Shown: positions 19,786-29,630, numbered from the stretch's first letter. The stretch: DNA of 64,000 bases from Salinarimonas rosea DSM 21201 (GCF_000429045.1 NZ_AUBC01000019.1:1-64000), one strand, 5' to 3'. Translations and numbers: made by a program. The notes: generated by a model not told the origin, from the sequence alone.

Positions 19786-20898
19786 TCACCCGCGACCGCG
19801 GGTGCGGGCCATGAAGTTGTCGAAGGCGAGCTCGTTGACCGGCCACCACAGCAGCGCGTCGTCGCGGAAGGCGCGGTAGCTGTCCCACGAGCGCTTGAAC
19901 GCCTCGTTGGCAGCGGCTGTCTCGTCGTAGTAGGCGTTCGCCGCCGAGAGCGCGGCCTCCATGACGTCCTGCGGGAAGTAGCGCAGCTCGGCGCCCTTGG
20001 AGACCAGCTCCTTGAGCGCGCCCGGGTTCACCGCGTCGTACTTGGCGAGCATCCAGTTGTTGGCCGCCTCGGAGGCGTGGCGCACAATCGCCTGGTAGTG
20101 CGCCGGCAGCGCGTTCCAGGCCTCGAGGTTGAAGGCGGCGTGCAGCATCGCCCCGCCCTCCCAGAAGCCCGGCGCATAATAGTACTTCGCCACCTCGTGG
20201 AAGCCGAGCTTGAGGTCGTCGTAAGGGCCGACGAACTCCGTCGCGTCGATCGTGCCGCGCTCCAGCGCGGAGTAGATGTCGCCCGGCGCGATCTGCTGGG
20301 GCACCACGCCGAGCCGCGCCATCACCTGGCCGCCGAGCCCGCCGATGCGGAACTTGAGGCCCTCGAGGTCGGCGAGCGAGTTGATCTCCTTGCGGAAGAA
20401 GCCGCCCATCTGCGCGCCCGAGTTGCCGCAGGCGAGCGAGATCGCGTTCATCGGCGCGAGCACCTCGTTGATCAGCCCCTCGCCGCCGCCGAAGTGCCAC
20501 CACGAGTGCTGCTGGCGGGCGTTGAGGCCGAAGGGCACGCCGGTGGCGAAGCCGAGCGCCGGCTCGCGGCCGAAGTAGAAGTACAGCGGCGTGTGGCCGG
20601 CCTCGATCGTGCCGTTCGAGACCGCGTCGAGCACCTGCAGCCCGCCGACGATGTCGCCCGGCTTGAAGGTCTGGATGGTGAAATTCCCGTCGGTCGCTTC
20701 CGAGACGTAGCGCGCGAACGTCTCCATCGTGCCATAGATGGTGTCGAGCGAGTTCGGGAAGCTCGACTGCATGCGCCAGGTCACCGTCGGCTGGGACTGC
20801 GCGATCGCCGGGGCGGCGATCGTGGTCGCGGCGGCGGCGACGCCGGCGCCGAGCCCGGCGGTCTTCAGGAACGCTCTTCTGTCGGGATTGGTGGTCAT
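19786..20898 (-). CDS. TRAP transporter substrate-binding protein (DctP/TakP type)
   Basis: Product of 370 residues from ATG 20898, which follows AAGGA with an eight-base spacer. The start DRRAFLKTAGLGAGVAAAATT is a Tat signal peptide, cleaved near APAIAQ. The mature part has the family features: an early SSFPNSLDTIYG, the conserved RxG segment LKFRIGGLGGQVMARLG, and GTIDATEFVGPYDDLKLGF. It resembles the TakP group that binds 2-oxo acids. It would bind solute in the periplasm for a DctQM permease, but no permease gene is nearby. It sits among tyrosine-catabolism genes, so an aromatic oxo acid is a reasonable guess for its ligand. Confidence 0.92.
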   Translation of the reverse strand: MTTNPDRRAFLKTAGLGAGVAAAATTIAAPAIAQSQPTVTWRMQSSFPNSLDTIYGTMETFARYVSEATDGNFTIQTFKPGDIVGGLQVLDAVSNGTIEAGHTPLYFYFGREPALGFATGVPFGLNARQQHSWWHFGGGEGLINEVLAPMNAISLACGNSGAQMGGFFRKEINSLADLEGLKFRIGGLGGQVMARLGVVPQQIAPGDIYSALERGTIDATEFVGPYDDLKLGFHEVAKYYYAPGFWEGGAMLHAAFNLEAWNALPAHYQAIVRHASEAANNWMLAKYDAVNPGALKELVSKGAELRYFPQDVMEAALSAANAYYDETAAANEAFKRSWDSYRAFRDDALLWWPVNELAFDNFMARTRGRG

Positions 20899-20963
20899 GG
20901 GCGGGTCCTTCTCCGGTCGTTTCCCCTGATGGTCAGACAAGCACGAAAGGTGCGCGCTACGCC

Positions 20964-21971
20964 ATGAAATTAGCCTCTCTCAAGCACGGCCGCGACGGCC
21001 GCCTCGTGGTCGTCTCGCGCGACCTGACGCACGCCACGGACGCCTTCCCGGTCGTCGCCACGCTCCAGGCCGCGCTCGACGACTGGGAGCGCGTCGGGCC
21101 GCGCCTCGAGGACCTCGCCGAGAGCCTCGAGCACGGGGCCGTCCCCTCCTTCCGCTTCCACGAGCACGACTGCGCCTCCCCCCTGCCCCGCGCCTACCAG
21201 TGGGCGGACGGATCGGCCTACGTGAATCACGTCGAGCTGGTGCGCAAGGCGCGCGGGGCCGAGATGCCGGAGAGCTTCTGGACCGACCCGCTGATGTACC
21301 AGGGCGGCTCGGACGCCTTCCTCGGCCCGCGCGAGCCGATCCGCATGGCCGACGAGGCCTTCGGCATCGACTTCGAGGCGGAGATCGCCGTCGTCGTCGG
21401 CGACGTGCCGATGGGCGCGACGCCGGAGGAGGCGGCCCGCGCCATCCGGCTCGTGATGCTCGTCAACGACGTCTCCCTGCGCAACCTCGTCCCCGGCGAG
21501 CTGGCCAAGGGCTTCGGCTTCTTCCAGGCCAAGCCCTCCTCCGCCTTCTCCCCGGCGGCGCTCACGCCCGACGAGCTGGGCGAGGCGTGGGACGGGGGCA
21601 AGCTGCGGCTGCCGCTGCTCAGCTTCGTCAACGGCAAGCCCTTCGGGAAGCCGAACGCTGGCGTCGACATGACCTTCGACTTCCCCCGCCTGATCGCGCA
21701 TGCCGCGCGCACGCGGCCCCTGTCGGCGGGCGCGATCATCGGCTCCGGCACGGTCTCGAACAAGGACGAGGGCGGCGGCCCCGGCCGGCCCGTCGCCGAC
21801 GGCGGTCTCGGCTATTCCTGCATCGCCGAGATCCGCACGGTGGAGACGATCGCGTCGGGCGAGGCGCGCACGCCGTTCCTGAAGTTCGGCGACAGCGTAC
21901 GCATCGAGATGAAGGACGAGGCCGGCCACTCGCTGTTCGGCGCGATCGAGCAGGTGGTGGAGAAGAGCTGA
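20964..21971 (+). CDS. fahA: fumarylacetoacetate hydrolase family protein
   Basis: Product of 335 residues, the length of the shorter bacterial FAH-type enzymes rather than the 420-residue eukaryotic form. Metal-binding acidic residues are visible in GIDFEAEIAVVVGDVPMGA and VNDVSLRN, and the fold signature in SAGAIIGSGTVSNKD. It would split fumarylacetoacetate to fumarate and acetoacetate, completing the pathway with hppD, hmgA and maiA. It is divergent from the TRAP gene by 65 bp and leads a plus-strand run with the MBL, flavin hydroxylase and DUF2783 genes. Confidence 0.93.
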   Translation: MKLASLKHGRDGRLVVVSRDLTHATDAFPVVATLQAALDDWERVGPRLEDLAESLEHGAVPSFRFHEHDCASPLPRAYQWADGSAYVNHVELVRKARGAEMPESFWTDPLMYQGGSDAFLGPREPIRMADEAFGIDFEAEIAVVVGDVPMGATPEEAARAIRLVMLVNDVSLRNLVPGELAKGFGFFQAKPSSAFSPAALTPDELGEAWDGGKLRLPLLSFVNGKPFGKPNAGVDMTFDFPRLIAHAARTRPLSAGAIIGSGTVSNKDEGGGPGRPVADGGLGYSCIAEIRTVETIASGEARTPFLKFGDSVRIEMKDEAGHSLFGAIEQVVEKS

Positions 21972-21990
21972 GCTCTCGTTGCCTGGCAGT

Positions 21991-22060
21991 GGCGGTGCAT
22001 CGGCGCCGCAGGCGGCGAAACGGATGGGGCGCGGCGAAGGCCGCGCTCCGGAAAGCGGAA
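21991..22060. repeat. partial family A repeat
   Basis: Contains GGTGCATCGGCGCC, GGCGGCGAAACGGATGGGGC and a GCGGCGAAGGCCGCG hairpin; the leading stem-loop of the full unit is missing. It lies between fahA and the MBL-fold gene. Confidence 0.5.
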
Positions 22061-22074
22061 ATCTGGAGCGAGAC

Positions 22075-23025
22075 ATGTCGAAGAGCTTCGCCTCGACGGG
22101 CGACACGACGGAGAAGCAGGTCACCTTCTCCGAGATCGGGCCGGACCTCTACGCCTACACGGCGCAGGGCGACCCCAACTCCGGCATCATCGTCGGCGAC
22201 GATTGCTGCATGGTGATCGACGCCCAGGCGACGCCGGCGATGGCGCAGGACGTCATCGCCCGCGTGCGGACGGTCACGGACAAGCCGATCCGCTACGTCC
22301 TGCTGACGCACTACCACGCAGTGCGCGTGCTGGGCGCCTCCGCCTACGATGCCCAGGGCATCATCGCCTCCGACCTCACCATGGCGCTCATCCAGGAGCG
22401 CGGGCAGCAGGATTGGGAAAGCGAGCTCGGCCGCTTCCCGCGCCTCTTCCGCGGCGCCGAGTCGATTCCCGGCCTCACCTGGCCCAACCTCGTCTTCGAC
22501 ACCGAGATGAGCGTCTTCCTGGGCAAGCGCGAGGTGAAGCTCTACCACCTCGGCGCGGGCCATACGGCGGGCGACGTGGTGGCCTGGGTGCCGGACGCGG
22601 AGGTCATGTTCTCCGGCGACCTCGTCGAGTATCACTCCGCCTGCTATTGCGGCGACGCCCACCTGCGCGAGTGGCCCGAGACGCTGAACGGCATCCGCAA
22701 CGCCGACCCCAAGGCCCTCGTGCCCGGCCGCGGCGACGCGCTCGGCGACCGCGCCACCGTGCGCGAGGCGATCGCCATGACCCGCGACTTCGTGCAGACG
22801 CTCTACACCCAGGCGGAGCTGTCGGTGGCCAGGGGCCGCAGCCTGAAGGAGACCTACGACGCGACGCGCTCCGTGATGGACCCGCGCTTCGGCTCCTTCG
22901 CCATCTACGAGCATTGCCAGCCCTTCAACGTCGCCCGCGCCTACGACGAGGCCTCGGGCGTCGACCATCCCACGATCTGGACCGCCGAGCGCGACCGCGA
23001 GATGTGGGCCGCGCTTCAGGGGTGA
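22075..23025 (+). CDS. metallo-beta-lactamase-fold hydrolase with altered metal motif
   Basis: Product of 316 residues. The MBL fold is clear (NSGIIVGDDCCMVIDAQAT, then LLTHYH, then HLGAGHTAGDVVAWVPDAEVMFSGDLVEYHSACY). The usual HxHxDH metal motif reads HYHAVR: the first two His are kept but the Asp and third His are replaced, so one metal site should be lost. The later His in GAGHTAGD and Asp in SGDLV are kept. ATG 22075 has GGAG six bases upstream. It lies between fahA and a flavin hydroxylase, so it may hydrolyse a thioester or lactone in aromatic catabolism; the substrate is unknown. Confidence 0.88.
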   Translation: MSKSFASTGDTTEKQVTFSEIGPDLYAYTAQGDPNSGIIVGDDCCMVIDAQATPAMAQDVIARVRTVTDKPIRYVLLTHYHAVRVLGASAYDAQGIIASDLTMALIQERGQQDWESELGRFPRLFRGAESIPGLTWPNLVFDTEMSVFLGKREVKLYHLGAGHTAGDVVAWVPDAEVMFSGDLVEYHSACYCGDAHLREWPETLNGIRNADPKALVPGRGDALGDRATVREAIAMTRDFVQTLYTQAELSVARGRSLKETYDATRSVMDPRFGSFAIYEHCQPFNVARAYDEASGVDHPTIWTAERDREMWAALQG

Positions 23026-23036
23026 TCCGGGTCAGC

Positions 23037-23115
23037 CCGTCCCGGCAGGGGACGGTGGATCGGCGCCTCGGGCGACGAGACGGACGGGGCGCGGCGAAAG
23101 CCGCGCCCCGCGCAT
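23037..23115. repeat. family A repeat
   Basis: GTCCCGGCAGGGGAC stem-loop followed by GGTGGATCGGCGCC, GAGACGGACGGGGC and a GCGGCGAAAGCCGCG hairpin, in the gap between the MBL-fold and flavin hydroxylase genes. Confidence 0.7.
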
Positions 23116-23211
23116 GCGGCAACGGACGGCGGCTCCGCGGATGGGCCCGCCCCGAGCCGCGTCGCGGCATGCCCGCCCCACGAGGCGGGAGAGAGGTCGG
23201 AGCATGGTGCA

Positions 23212-24816
23212 ATGAACGCCCGCAAGTCCCTCTACCAATTCGCCTACCGCCGCTCGCCGGACCAGGACGGCGCCGTCGCGCGCCGTCCCGTCGTGGTGAT
23301 CGGCGCCGGCCCCGTCGGTCTCGCCGGCGCGATCGACCTCGCCCAGCGCGGCATACCCGTCGTCCTCCTCGACGACGCGGACCGGATCGGCGAAGGCTCG
23401 CGGGGCCTGTGCTACGCCAAGCGCACGCTGGAGATCCTGGACCGGCTGGGCGTCGGGCGCGCCTGCGTCGAGAAGGGCGTCGGCTGGAAGCTCGGGCGCG
23501 TCTTCCAGGGCGAGGACGCGCTCTACGCCTTCGACCTCCTGCCCGAGACCGGCCACGCCATGCCGGCCTTCGTGAACCTGCAGCAATACTACCTCGAGCA
23601 CTTCCTGGTGCAGCGCGCGAGCGAGCTCGAGACCCTGGAGATCCGCTGGCGCAACGAGGTGACCGGCATCTCGCACCTCCCCGACGGCGTCGCGCTGACC
23701 ATCGACACGCCGGACGGCCCCTACACGCTCCAGGCCGATTGGGTCGTCGCCGCGGACGGCGCACGCTCCCCGACCCGCGCCATGCTCGGCCTCGACTTCG
23801 TCGGCGAGGCCTTCGAGGAGCGCTTCCTCATCGCGGACGTGCGCATGTCGGAGGCCTTCCCCACGGAGCGCTGGTTCTGGTTCGACCCGCCCTTCCACGC
23901 CGGGCGCTCCGCGCTCCTGCACAAGCAGCCCGACGGGATCTGGCGCATCGATCTGGGCCTCGGGGCGGACGCGGACGCAGCCCACGAGCAGAAGCCGGAG
24001 GTGGTCGGCCCGCGCATCGCGCGGATGCTCGGCCACGAGGACTTCGCGCTCGAGTGGGTCTCCGTCTACACCTTCCAGTGCCGGCGGCTGGAGCGCTTCG
24101 TGCACGGGCGGATCGTCTTCGCGGGCGACGCGGCCCACCAGGTCTCGCCCTTCGGCGCGCGCGGCGCCAATTCCGGCGTCCAGGACGCGGAGAACCTCGC
24201 CTGGAAGCTCGCGCGGGTGATCCGGGGCGAGGCGCCCGCGGCGCTGATCGACACCTACGACGTCGAGCGGGTCGCTGCGGCGGACGAGAACATCGGCCAT
24301 TCCACCCGCGCGACCGATTTCATCGCGCCCCGCTCGGCGCAGGAGATGCGCTTTCGCGACGCCGCGCTGGCGCTCGCGCGCACGTGCGACTTCGCCAAGC
24401 GGATGGTGAACTCGGGCCGGCTGTCGACCCCGACAACCTATCGCGACACCCCGCTCTCGACGCCGGACGCGGAGCCCTGGGCCGGCTCCGCACGCCTCGG
24501 CGCACCGCTTCCCGACGCGCCGATGGAGCGCGCGGACGGCACGCCCGCCTGGCTCCTCGCCGAGATCGCCGGGGACGCGGTCGAGATCGTCATGCCCGAC
24601 GGCGCCGACCACGGCCCGCCGCCGGACGGGGTGCGCCGGATCGTGATCGGCAAGGACCTGATCGACATCGAGGGGCGCTTCCGCGAGCGCTTCGACGCGG
24701 TGCCGGGCGCGACCTGGCTCGTGCGCCCGGACCAGCACCTCGCCGCGCGCTTCCGCCACGGGGATCCGCAGCGCATCGCCGCCGCCGCGCGCCGCATGCT
24801 GGGAGACGTCGCATGA
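23212..24816 (+). CDS. FAD-dependent aromatic hydroxylase (class A flavin monooxygenase)
   Basis: Product of 534 residues. The three class A signatures are present: [17 protein letters not shown] near 28-45, a DG-type motif ([12 protein letters not shown]) near 180, and [35 protein letters not shown] near 300. The C-terminal thioredoxin-like domain follows. Relatives include MhpA and 3-hydroxyphenylacetate 6-hydroxylase MhaA. It overlaps the small DUF2783 gene by ATGA, and its location downstream of the homogentisate genes suggests it hydroxylates a phenolic acid toward homogentisate. Substrate assignment is inference. Confidence 0.9.
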   Translation: MNARKSLYQFAYRRSPDQDGAVARRPVVVIGAGPVGLAGAIDLAQRGIPVVLLDDADRIGEGSRGLCYAKRTLEILDRLGVGRACVEKGVGWKLGRVFQGEDALYAFDLLPETGHAMPAFVNLQQYYLEHFLVQRASELETLEIRWRNEVTGISHLPDGVALTIDTPDGPYTLQADWVVAADGARSPTRAMLGLDFVGEAFEERFLIADVRMSEAFPTERWFWFDPPFHAGRSALLHKQPDGIWRIDLGLGADADAAHEQKPEVVGPRIARMLGHEDFALEWVSVYTFQCRRLERFVHGRIVFAGDAAHQVSPFGARGANSGVQDAENLAWKLARVIRGEAPAALIDTYDVERVAAADENIGHSTRATDFIAPRSAQEMRFRDAALALARTCDFAKRMVNSGRLSTPTTYRDTPLSTPDAEPWAGSARLGAPLPDAPMERADGTPAWLLAEIAGDAVEIVMPDGADHGPPPDGVRRIVIGKDLIDIEGRFRERFDAVPGATWLVRPDQHLAARFRHGDPQRIAAAARRMLGDVA

Positions 24817-25040
24817 CCGAGAGACGAGACGCGCCGGCCCCCGCCGGCCTCGACACGACGAGCCGCCTTCCCGACCCGGACCGCGCCTACCGCGCCCTGA
24901 TCGACGCCCATCGTGGCCTCACCGACGAGGAGAGCGCCGCCCTCGACACCCGCCTCGTGCTGATCCTGGCCAACCAGATCGGCGACGAGACCGTGCTGGA
25001 AGAGGCGATCGCGCTGGCCAAGGGGCTGTCCGACGGCTGA
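24813..25040 (+). CDS. DUF2783 small protein, possible hydroxylase coupling protein
   Basis: Product of 75 residues, soluble and acidic, with a predicted helical core ([51 protein letters not shown]). Its ATG overlaps the hydroxylase stop by four bases, so the two are made together. DUF2783 genes commonly stand directly after this hydroxylase type. In Pseudomonas putida U, 3-hydroxyphenylacetate 6-hydroxylase needs a flavoprotein plus a small coupling protein (MhaA and MhaB); this pair has the same size pattern. The coupling role is inference. Confidence 0.88.
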   Translation: MTERRDAPAPAGLDTTSRLPDPDRAYRALIDAHRGLTDEESAALDTRLVLILANQIGDETVLEEAIALAKGLSDG

Positions 25041-25171
25041 CGCCGGCGCCCCGCCGTGGAGGCTCGTCGGGGCGGCGAGCCGCCCTCCCCGTCGACACGC
25101 GCCGCGAGCCGCGTATGATCCTGCGCGAAACGCCGCGAAACGGCGACCACGAACGACGACGAGGACACGCC

Positions 25172-26977
25172 ATGCCCGCGCGCCGCCGCATCTCTTCCGC
25201 CGAGCTGCGCTCTCGCCTGTGGTTCGACAACCCGGACAATCCCGGCATGACGGCGCTCTACCTCGAGCGCTACCTCAACTACGGCCTCACCGGCGAGGAG
25301 CTGCGCTCGGGCCGGCCGATCATCGGCATCGCGCAGACGGGCTCCGACCTCGCGCCCTGCAACCGGCACCACATGGAGCTGGCCAAGCGCGTGCGCGACG
25401 GCATCACGGCGGCGGGCGGGCTCGCGCTCGAGTTCCCCTGCCACCCGATCCAGGAGACCGGCAAGCGCCCCACCGCCGCGCTCGACCGCAACCTCGCCTA
25501 CCTCTCCCTCGTCGAGGTGCTCTACGGCTACCCGCTCGACGGCGTCGTGCTGCTGACCGGCTGCGACAAGACCACGCCCGCCTGCCTGATGGCGGCGGCG
25601 ACCGTCGACATACCGGCGATCGCGCTCAACGTCGGCCCGATGCTCAACGGCTGGATGGACGGCAGCCGCACCGGCTCCGGCACGGTCGTCTGGGCCGCGC
25701 GCGAGCGGCACGCGGCGGGGGACATCGACTTCCAGCAGTTCATGGACATCGTCGGCTCGTCCGCGCCCTCGAACGGCCACTGCAACACGATGGGCACGGC
25801 GTCGACCATGAACGCGCTCGCCGAGGCGCTCGGCATGTCGCTGCCCGGCCAGGCGGCGATCCCCGCGCCCTATCGCGAGCGCGGGCAGATGTCCTACCTC
25901 ACCGGCAAGCGCATCGTGGAGATGGTCTGGGAGGACTTGAAGCCCTCCGACATCCTCACCCGGGAGGCCTTCGAGAACGCCATCGTCGCCTGCTCTGCCG
26001 TCGGCGGCTCCACCAACGCGCCGATCCACATCAACGCCATCGCGCGGCACGTCGGCGTGCCGCTCGATTGCGACGACTGGGAGCGTGTCGGCTTCGAGAT
26101 CCCGCTCCTCGTCGACATGCAGCCCGCGGGCCGCTTCCTCGGCGAGGAATACTTCCGCGCCGGCGGCCTGCCCGCGGTGATGGCCGAGCTGATCGAGGCC
26201 GGCAAGATCCACGAGGACGCGCTCACCGCCAACGGCGCCACGATGGGCGAGAACTGCCGCGGCAAGCACTCCTGGGATCGCGAGGTGATCCGCCCCTACG
26301 GCGCGCCGATGCGCGAGAAGGCGGGCTTCCTGCACCTGAAGGGCACGCTGTTCGATTCGGCCATCATGAAGACGAGCGTGATCTCGGACGATTTCGCGAA
26401 GCGCTACCTCGAGAACCCGGACGACCCGCTGGCCTTCGAGGGGCGCGCCGTGGTGTTCGACGGGCCGGAGGACTACCACGCCCGCATCGACGACCCGGCG
26501 CTCGGCATCGACGAGGACACGATCCTGATCATGCGCGGGGCGGGGCCGATCGGCTACCCGGGCGCCGCCGAGGTGGTGAACATGCAGCCGCCGGGCGCGC
26601 TCATCAAGCGCGGCATCCGCGCCCTGCCCTGCATCGGCGACGGCCGCCAGTCCGGCACCTCCGCCTCGCCCTCGATCCTCAACGCCTCGCCGGAGGCCGC
26701 CGCCGGCGGTGGGCTCGCGCTGCTCGAGACCGGCGACCGCGTCCGCATCGACCTGAACAAGCGCTCGGCCGACATCCTGCTCCCCGCCGACGAGCTCGAA
26801 CGCCGCCGGGAGGCGCTCGCCGCCAGGGGCGGCTTCCCGCATCCCGCGAGCCAGACGCCCTGGCAGGAGATCCAGCGCGGCATGGTCGACCAGCTCTCGG
26901 ACGGCATGGTGCTGAAGCCCGCGCCGAAGTACCAGCGGATCGCGACCACCTTCGGCGTGCCGCGGGACAACCATTGA
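25172..26977 (+). CDS. IlvD/Edd family dehydratase, probably sugar-acid dehydratase
   Basis: Product of 601 residues. Cluster-binding Cys residues are visible at [19 protein letters not shown] and [11 protein letters not shown], the three-Cys pattern of [2Fe-2S] members of the family, with the catalytic region [20 protein letters not shown] near 490. The N-terminal [22 protein letters not shown] is characteristic of the L-arabinonate/D-xylonate dehydratase branch rather than of IlvD for branched-chain amino acids. It would dehydrate an aldonic acid to a 2-keto-3-deoxy acid. GAGGA lies eight bases before ATG 25172. It is monocistronic as far as visible. Confidence 0.9.
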   Translation: MPARRRISSAELRSRLWFDNPDNPGMTALYLERYLNYGLTGEELRSGRPIIGIAQTGSDLAPCNRHHMELAKRVRDGITAAGGLALEFPCHPIQETGKRPTAALDRNLAYLSLVEVLYGYPLDGVVLLTGCDKTTPACLMAAATVDIPAIALNVGPMLNGWMDGSRTGSGTVVWAARERHAAGDIDFQQFMDIVGSSAPSNGHCNTMGTASTMNALAEALGMSLPGQAAIPAPYRERGQMSYLTGKRIVEMVWEDLKPSDILTREAFENAIVACSAVGGSTNAPIHINAIARHVGVPLDCDDWERVGFEIPLLVDMQPAGRFLGEEYFRAGGLPAVMAELIEAGKIHEDALTANGATMGENCRGKHSWDREVIRPYGAPMREKAGFLHLKGTLFDSAIMKTSVISDDFAKRYLENPDDPLAFEGRAVVFDGPEDYHARIDDPALGIDEDTILIMRGAGPIGYPGAAEVVNMQPPGALIKRGIRALPCIGDGRQSGTSASPSILNASPEAAAGGGLALLETGDRVRIDLNKRSADILLPADELERRREALAARGGFPHPASQTPWQEIQRGMVDQLSDGMVLKPAPKYQRIATTFGVPRDNH

Positions 26978-27083
26978 GGCCTCGACACCGCCGCTCGGGG
27001 CGGTCGGCGCCCGCAGGGCGACGGGTGGGGGCGAACGGTGGCGGCCGACACTCCGGGTGCGCGCCGGGTGCCGATGCCGGCTT

Positions 27084-27125
27084 TCTCCTTCCCTGTAGCG
27101 GAAGGAGAAGGACCGGCGCGCCCGT
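27084..27125. repeat. partial family A repeat
   Basis: TCCTTCCCTGTAGCGGAAGGA stem-loop half followed by GGACCGGCGCGCCCG; degenerate copy in the gap before the LysE gene. Confidence 0.45.
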
Positions 27126-27209
27126 CGAGCAGCGTATAGGGAGGCGCCGCGGTTGCGGCCGCCTCTCCGCCGTGATCTCCTGTCGCCACGCTAGCGCAGG
27201 AGCCCGTCC

Positions 27210-27821
27210 GTGAGCCTCGAATACCTTCTCACCTCGCTGATCGTCATCCTCCTGCCCGGCACGGGCGTGCTCTACACGCTGGCCTACGGGCTCGGGCGGG
27301 GCTGGCGGGCGAGCGTGCTCGCGGCGGTCGGCTGCACGCTCGGCATCGTGCCGCACATCGCGGCGAGCGTCGTCGGGCTGGCGGCGCTGCTGCACACGAG
27401 CGCGCTCGCCTTCCAGGTGGTGAAGTATCTCGGCGTCGCCTACCTCCTCTGGATGGCCTGGACGATGCTGCGCGAGGGCGGGGCGCTCGACGTCACCGAG
27501 AACAAGGCGCCCACCCCGCCGATGCGGATCGTGACCAGCGGCTTCCTGATCAACATCCTCAACCCGAAGCTGTCGCTGTTCTTCCTGGCCTTCCTGCCGC
27601 AGTTCGTCCCCGCGACCGCGCCGGCGCCGACCCTGACGATGCTCGGGCTCGCCCTCGTCTTCATGGGGCTGACCTTCGTCGTCTTCGTCGGCTACGGCGC
27701 CTTCGCGGCGGCGACGCGGGCCTACGTGATCTCGAGGCCCGCGGTGGTGACCTGGCTCAAGCGCGGCTTCGCCGGCGCCTTCGGGCTGCTCGGCCTGCGG
27801 CTGGCGCTGGCCGAGCGCTGA
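27210..27821 (+). CDS. LysE family exporter
   Basis: Product of 203 residues with six hydrophobic segments. The LysE/RhtB signature LLPGTGVLYTLAYGLGRGWRAS appears near residue 14 and NILNPKLSLFFLAFLPQF near 110. These proteins export amino acids or derivatives across the inner membrane. GTG 27210 follows AGGAG with seven-base spacing. It is a single gene converging on the DUF5368-like gene with a 19-base gap. Confidence 0.92.
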   Translation: MSLEYLLTSLIVILLPGTGVLYTLAYGLGRGWRASVLAAVGCTLGIVPHIAASVVGLAALLHTSALAFQVVKYLGVAYLLWMAWTMLREGGALDVTENKAPTPPMRIVTSGFLINILNPKLSLFFLAFLPQFVPATAPAPTLTMLGLALVFMGLTFVVFVGYGAFAAATRAYVISRPAVVTWLKRGFAGAFGLLGLRLALAER

Positions 27822-27840
27822 GGCGCCGGGTCCCGCCGCC

Positions 27841-28236
27841 TCAGCGCGAGGGGCGCGGGGTGCCGGCGGTGAGCCGCGCCCGGCGGCGCTCGCCCGGCAG
27901 GCCGAAGAGTGCCGCGAGGATCGGCCAGGCGACGAGGAAGCCGCCCGCGAACGCGCCCGCCGCGATCAGCGCCATGGCCACCAGGTCGATCGACGCGACC
28001 AGGTGCCGGTGGCCGGCATCCGTGAGCCACGGCGCCAGCGCCACGCCGGCGAGCGCGGCGAGGACGCCCAGAGCGAGCGCGCCCCTGCGCGGCGCGCCGC
28101 GGAACGGCGCGCGCGCCAGGACGAGGAAGCCGTAGAGCGCGACCAGGGCGGCGAGCGCGAGCAGGCCCACCCAGAGCCAGGTCCCGAAGGTCTCCTGCGC
28201 GATGGCGAGGAGGGTGTGTGGAGAAAAGTCCTTCAT
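27841..28236 (-). CDS. small membrane protein (DUF5368-like)
   Basis: Product of 131 residues with three or four hydrophobic segments (about 16-38, 50-68, 80-110) and a basic C-terminal tail. It starts 13 bases after the stop of the flavoprotein gene, with GGGAGGA upstream, so it is in the same operon. I recall DUF5368 proteins being encoded beside this type of sulfide:quinone-reductase-like enzyme; the match here is from size, topology and context, not a search. It may anchor or accompany the oxidoreductase. Confidence 0.7.
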   Translation of the reverse strand: MKDFSPHTLLAIAQETFGTWLWVGLLALAALVALYGFLVLARAPFRGAPRRGALALGVLAALAGVALAPWLTDAGHRHLVASIDLVAMALIAAGAFAGGFLVAWPILAALFGLPGERRRARLTAGTPRPSR

Positions 28237-28249
28237 CGGTCGTCCTCCC

Positions 28250-29608
28250 TCAGGCGAGCCCGCGCAACATGGCGTGGTAGGTCGGCATCAGCGCCTTCTC
28301 CTCGATCACCCAGGCGACCCAGCTCTCCTCGAGCGGATCGATGAAGGGGAAGGACGGCGTCAGGTTGTTGTCGTAGTCGAACTCCACCAGCATCGCCGTG
28401 CCGACCCGCGTCACCAGCGGGCAGGACGTGTAGCCGTTGTACGAGGCCGCGAGCTCGCGCTCCTCCAGCCACGAGACGATATTCTCGCAGGCGACCGGCG
28501 TCTGCCACTTCACGCTGGCCGCAGTCTTGCCCTTCGGGACGCCCGCGACGTCGCCGATGGCGAAGACGTTCGGGTAGCGGGTGTGCTGCATCGTGTGCTT
28601 GTGCACCTCGACCCAGCCGTCCGCGGCGAACGCTCCCTCCTGCCAGGAGAGCCCGCTCTCGCGCACCGGGCGCGGGGCGCGCATCGGCGGCACCACGTGG
28701 ATGAAGTCGTAGTCGGCCTCGACGAGGCCGTCCGGCGTGCGGTAGGTGGCGCGCTTGCGGCCGGGCTCGATCGCCGCGAGCACGTGCGAGGGGCGCCAGG
28801 AGACGTCGCGCCCGGCGAAGATGTGCTCGACCTTGGCCGCCACCGGCGGCACGGCGAAGAGCCCCTGGTTGTGGGCGAAGTAGGTCAGGTTCGCCCGCCC
28901 GCGGGTGCCGGCGCCGCGCAGGCGGTCGTCGGTGAGGAGCGCGTACTTGAGCGGCGCGCCGGCGCACTTCATCTCGGTCGCCGGGCGGCCGAAATGGCCC
29001 TCCCCGCCGGTCTCGACGAAGGCCTGCATCGCCTGCCAGGAGGCGCCCGCCGCCTCCGGTCCCGCGTAGATCGAGGCGATGCCGTCGCGGCCGATCAGGT
29101 CGCGGCTCATGCCGTCGATCGCGTCGTAGGCGAGCTCCAGCCCGGTGGCGACGACGAGAACGTCGTAGGCGACGGCCTCGCCGGTGGTCGCGACCACACG
29201 GCGGGCCTCCGGGTCGATCTCGGCGACGTCGGCCTTGATCCAGGAGACGCGCTCGGGGAGGAAGCGGGCGTTGCGGTCGACGGTGCGGCCCGGCGCCCAG
29301 ACGCCGGCGCCCACCAGCGTGAAGCCCGGCTGGAACCAGTGCGCCTCGCGCGCATCGAGGATCGTGATCGTGCCGTTCGGCAGCAGCGCGGAGAGACGCG
29401 CCGCGGCGGTGAGCCCGGCGGCGCCGGCGCCGGCGATCACGACCCGGACGTTGCGGTTCGAGACCCGCGCGGCCCGCGCGGGGGAGACCGCGAGCGGCAG
29501 GGCGCCGATCGCGGCGGCGCCGGCGAGCGCCTTGAGCGCGCCGCGTCGGCTGAGGCTGGACGGGCCGGCGGCGGCGCCCCGGTCCCTGATCGTCTCGGCA
29601 TCCCTCAT
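28250..29608 (-). CDS. Tat-exported sulfide:quinone oxidoreductase-like flavoprotein
   Basis: Product of 452 residues. A Tat signal (SRRGALKALAGAAAIGALPLA) occupies residues 20-45, then an FAD-binding VVIAGAGAAGLTAAARLSALLP near 57. The Cys in EMKCAGAPLKYAL and in YNGYTSCPLVT match two of the redox cysteines of sulfide:quinone reductases, and FAIGDVAGVPKGKTAASVKWQ is the family's C-terminal FAD motif. It would oxidise sulfide or a related sulfur compound at the periplasmic face and pass electrons to quinone. Two inverted repeats lie immediately upstream. A rhodanese gene two genes upstream supports a sulfur role. Confidence 0.88.
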   Translation of the reverse strand: MRDAETIRDRGAAAGPSSLSRRGALKALAGAAAIGALPLAVSPARAARVSNRNVRVVIAGAGAAGLTAAARLSALLPNGTITILDAREAHWFQPGFTLVGAGVWAPGRTVDRNARFLPERVSWIKADVAEIDPEARRVVATTGEAVAYDVLVVATGLELAYDAIDGMSRDLIGRDGIASIYAGPEAAGASWQAMQAFVETGGEGHFGRPATEMKCAGAPLKYALLTDDRLRGAGTRGRANLTYFAHNQGLFAVPPVAAKVEHIFAGRDVSWRPSHVLAAIEPGRKRATYRTPDGLVEADYDFIHVVPPMRAPRPVRESGLSWQEGAFAADGWVEVHKHTMQHTRYPNVFAIGDVAGVPKGKTAASVKWQTPVACENIVSWLEERELAASYNGYTSCPLVTRVGTAMLVEFDYDNNLTPSFPFIDPLEESWVAWVIEEKALMPTYHAMLRGLA

Positions 29609-29630
29609 GACGTCCCTCGGACTTATTGTC

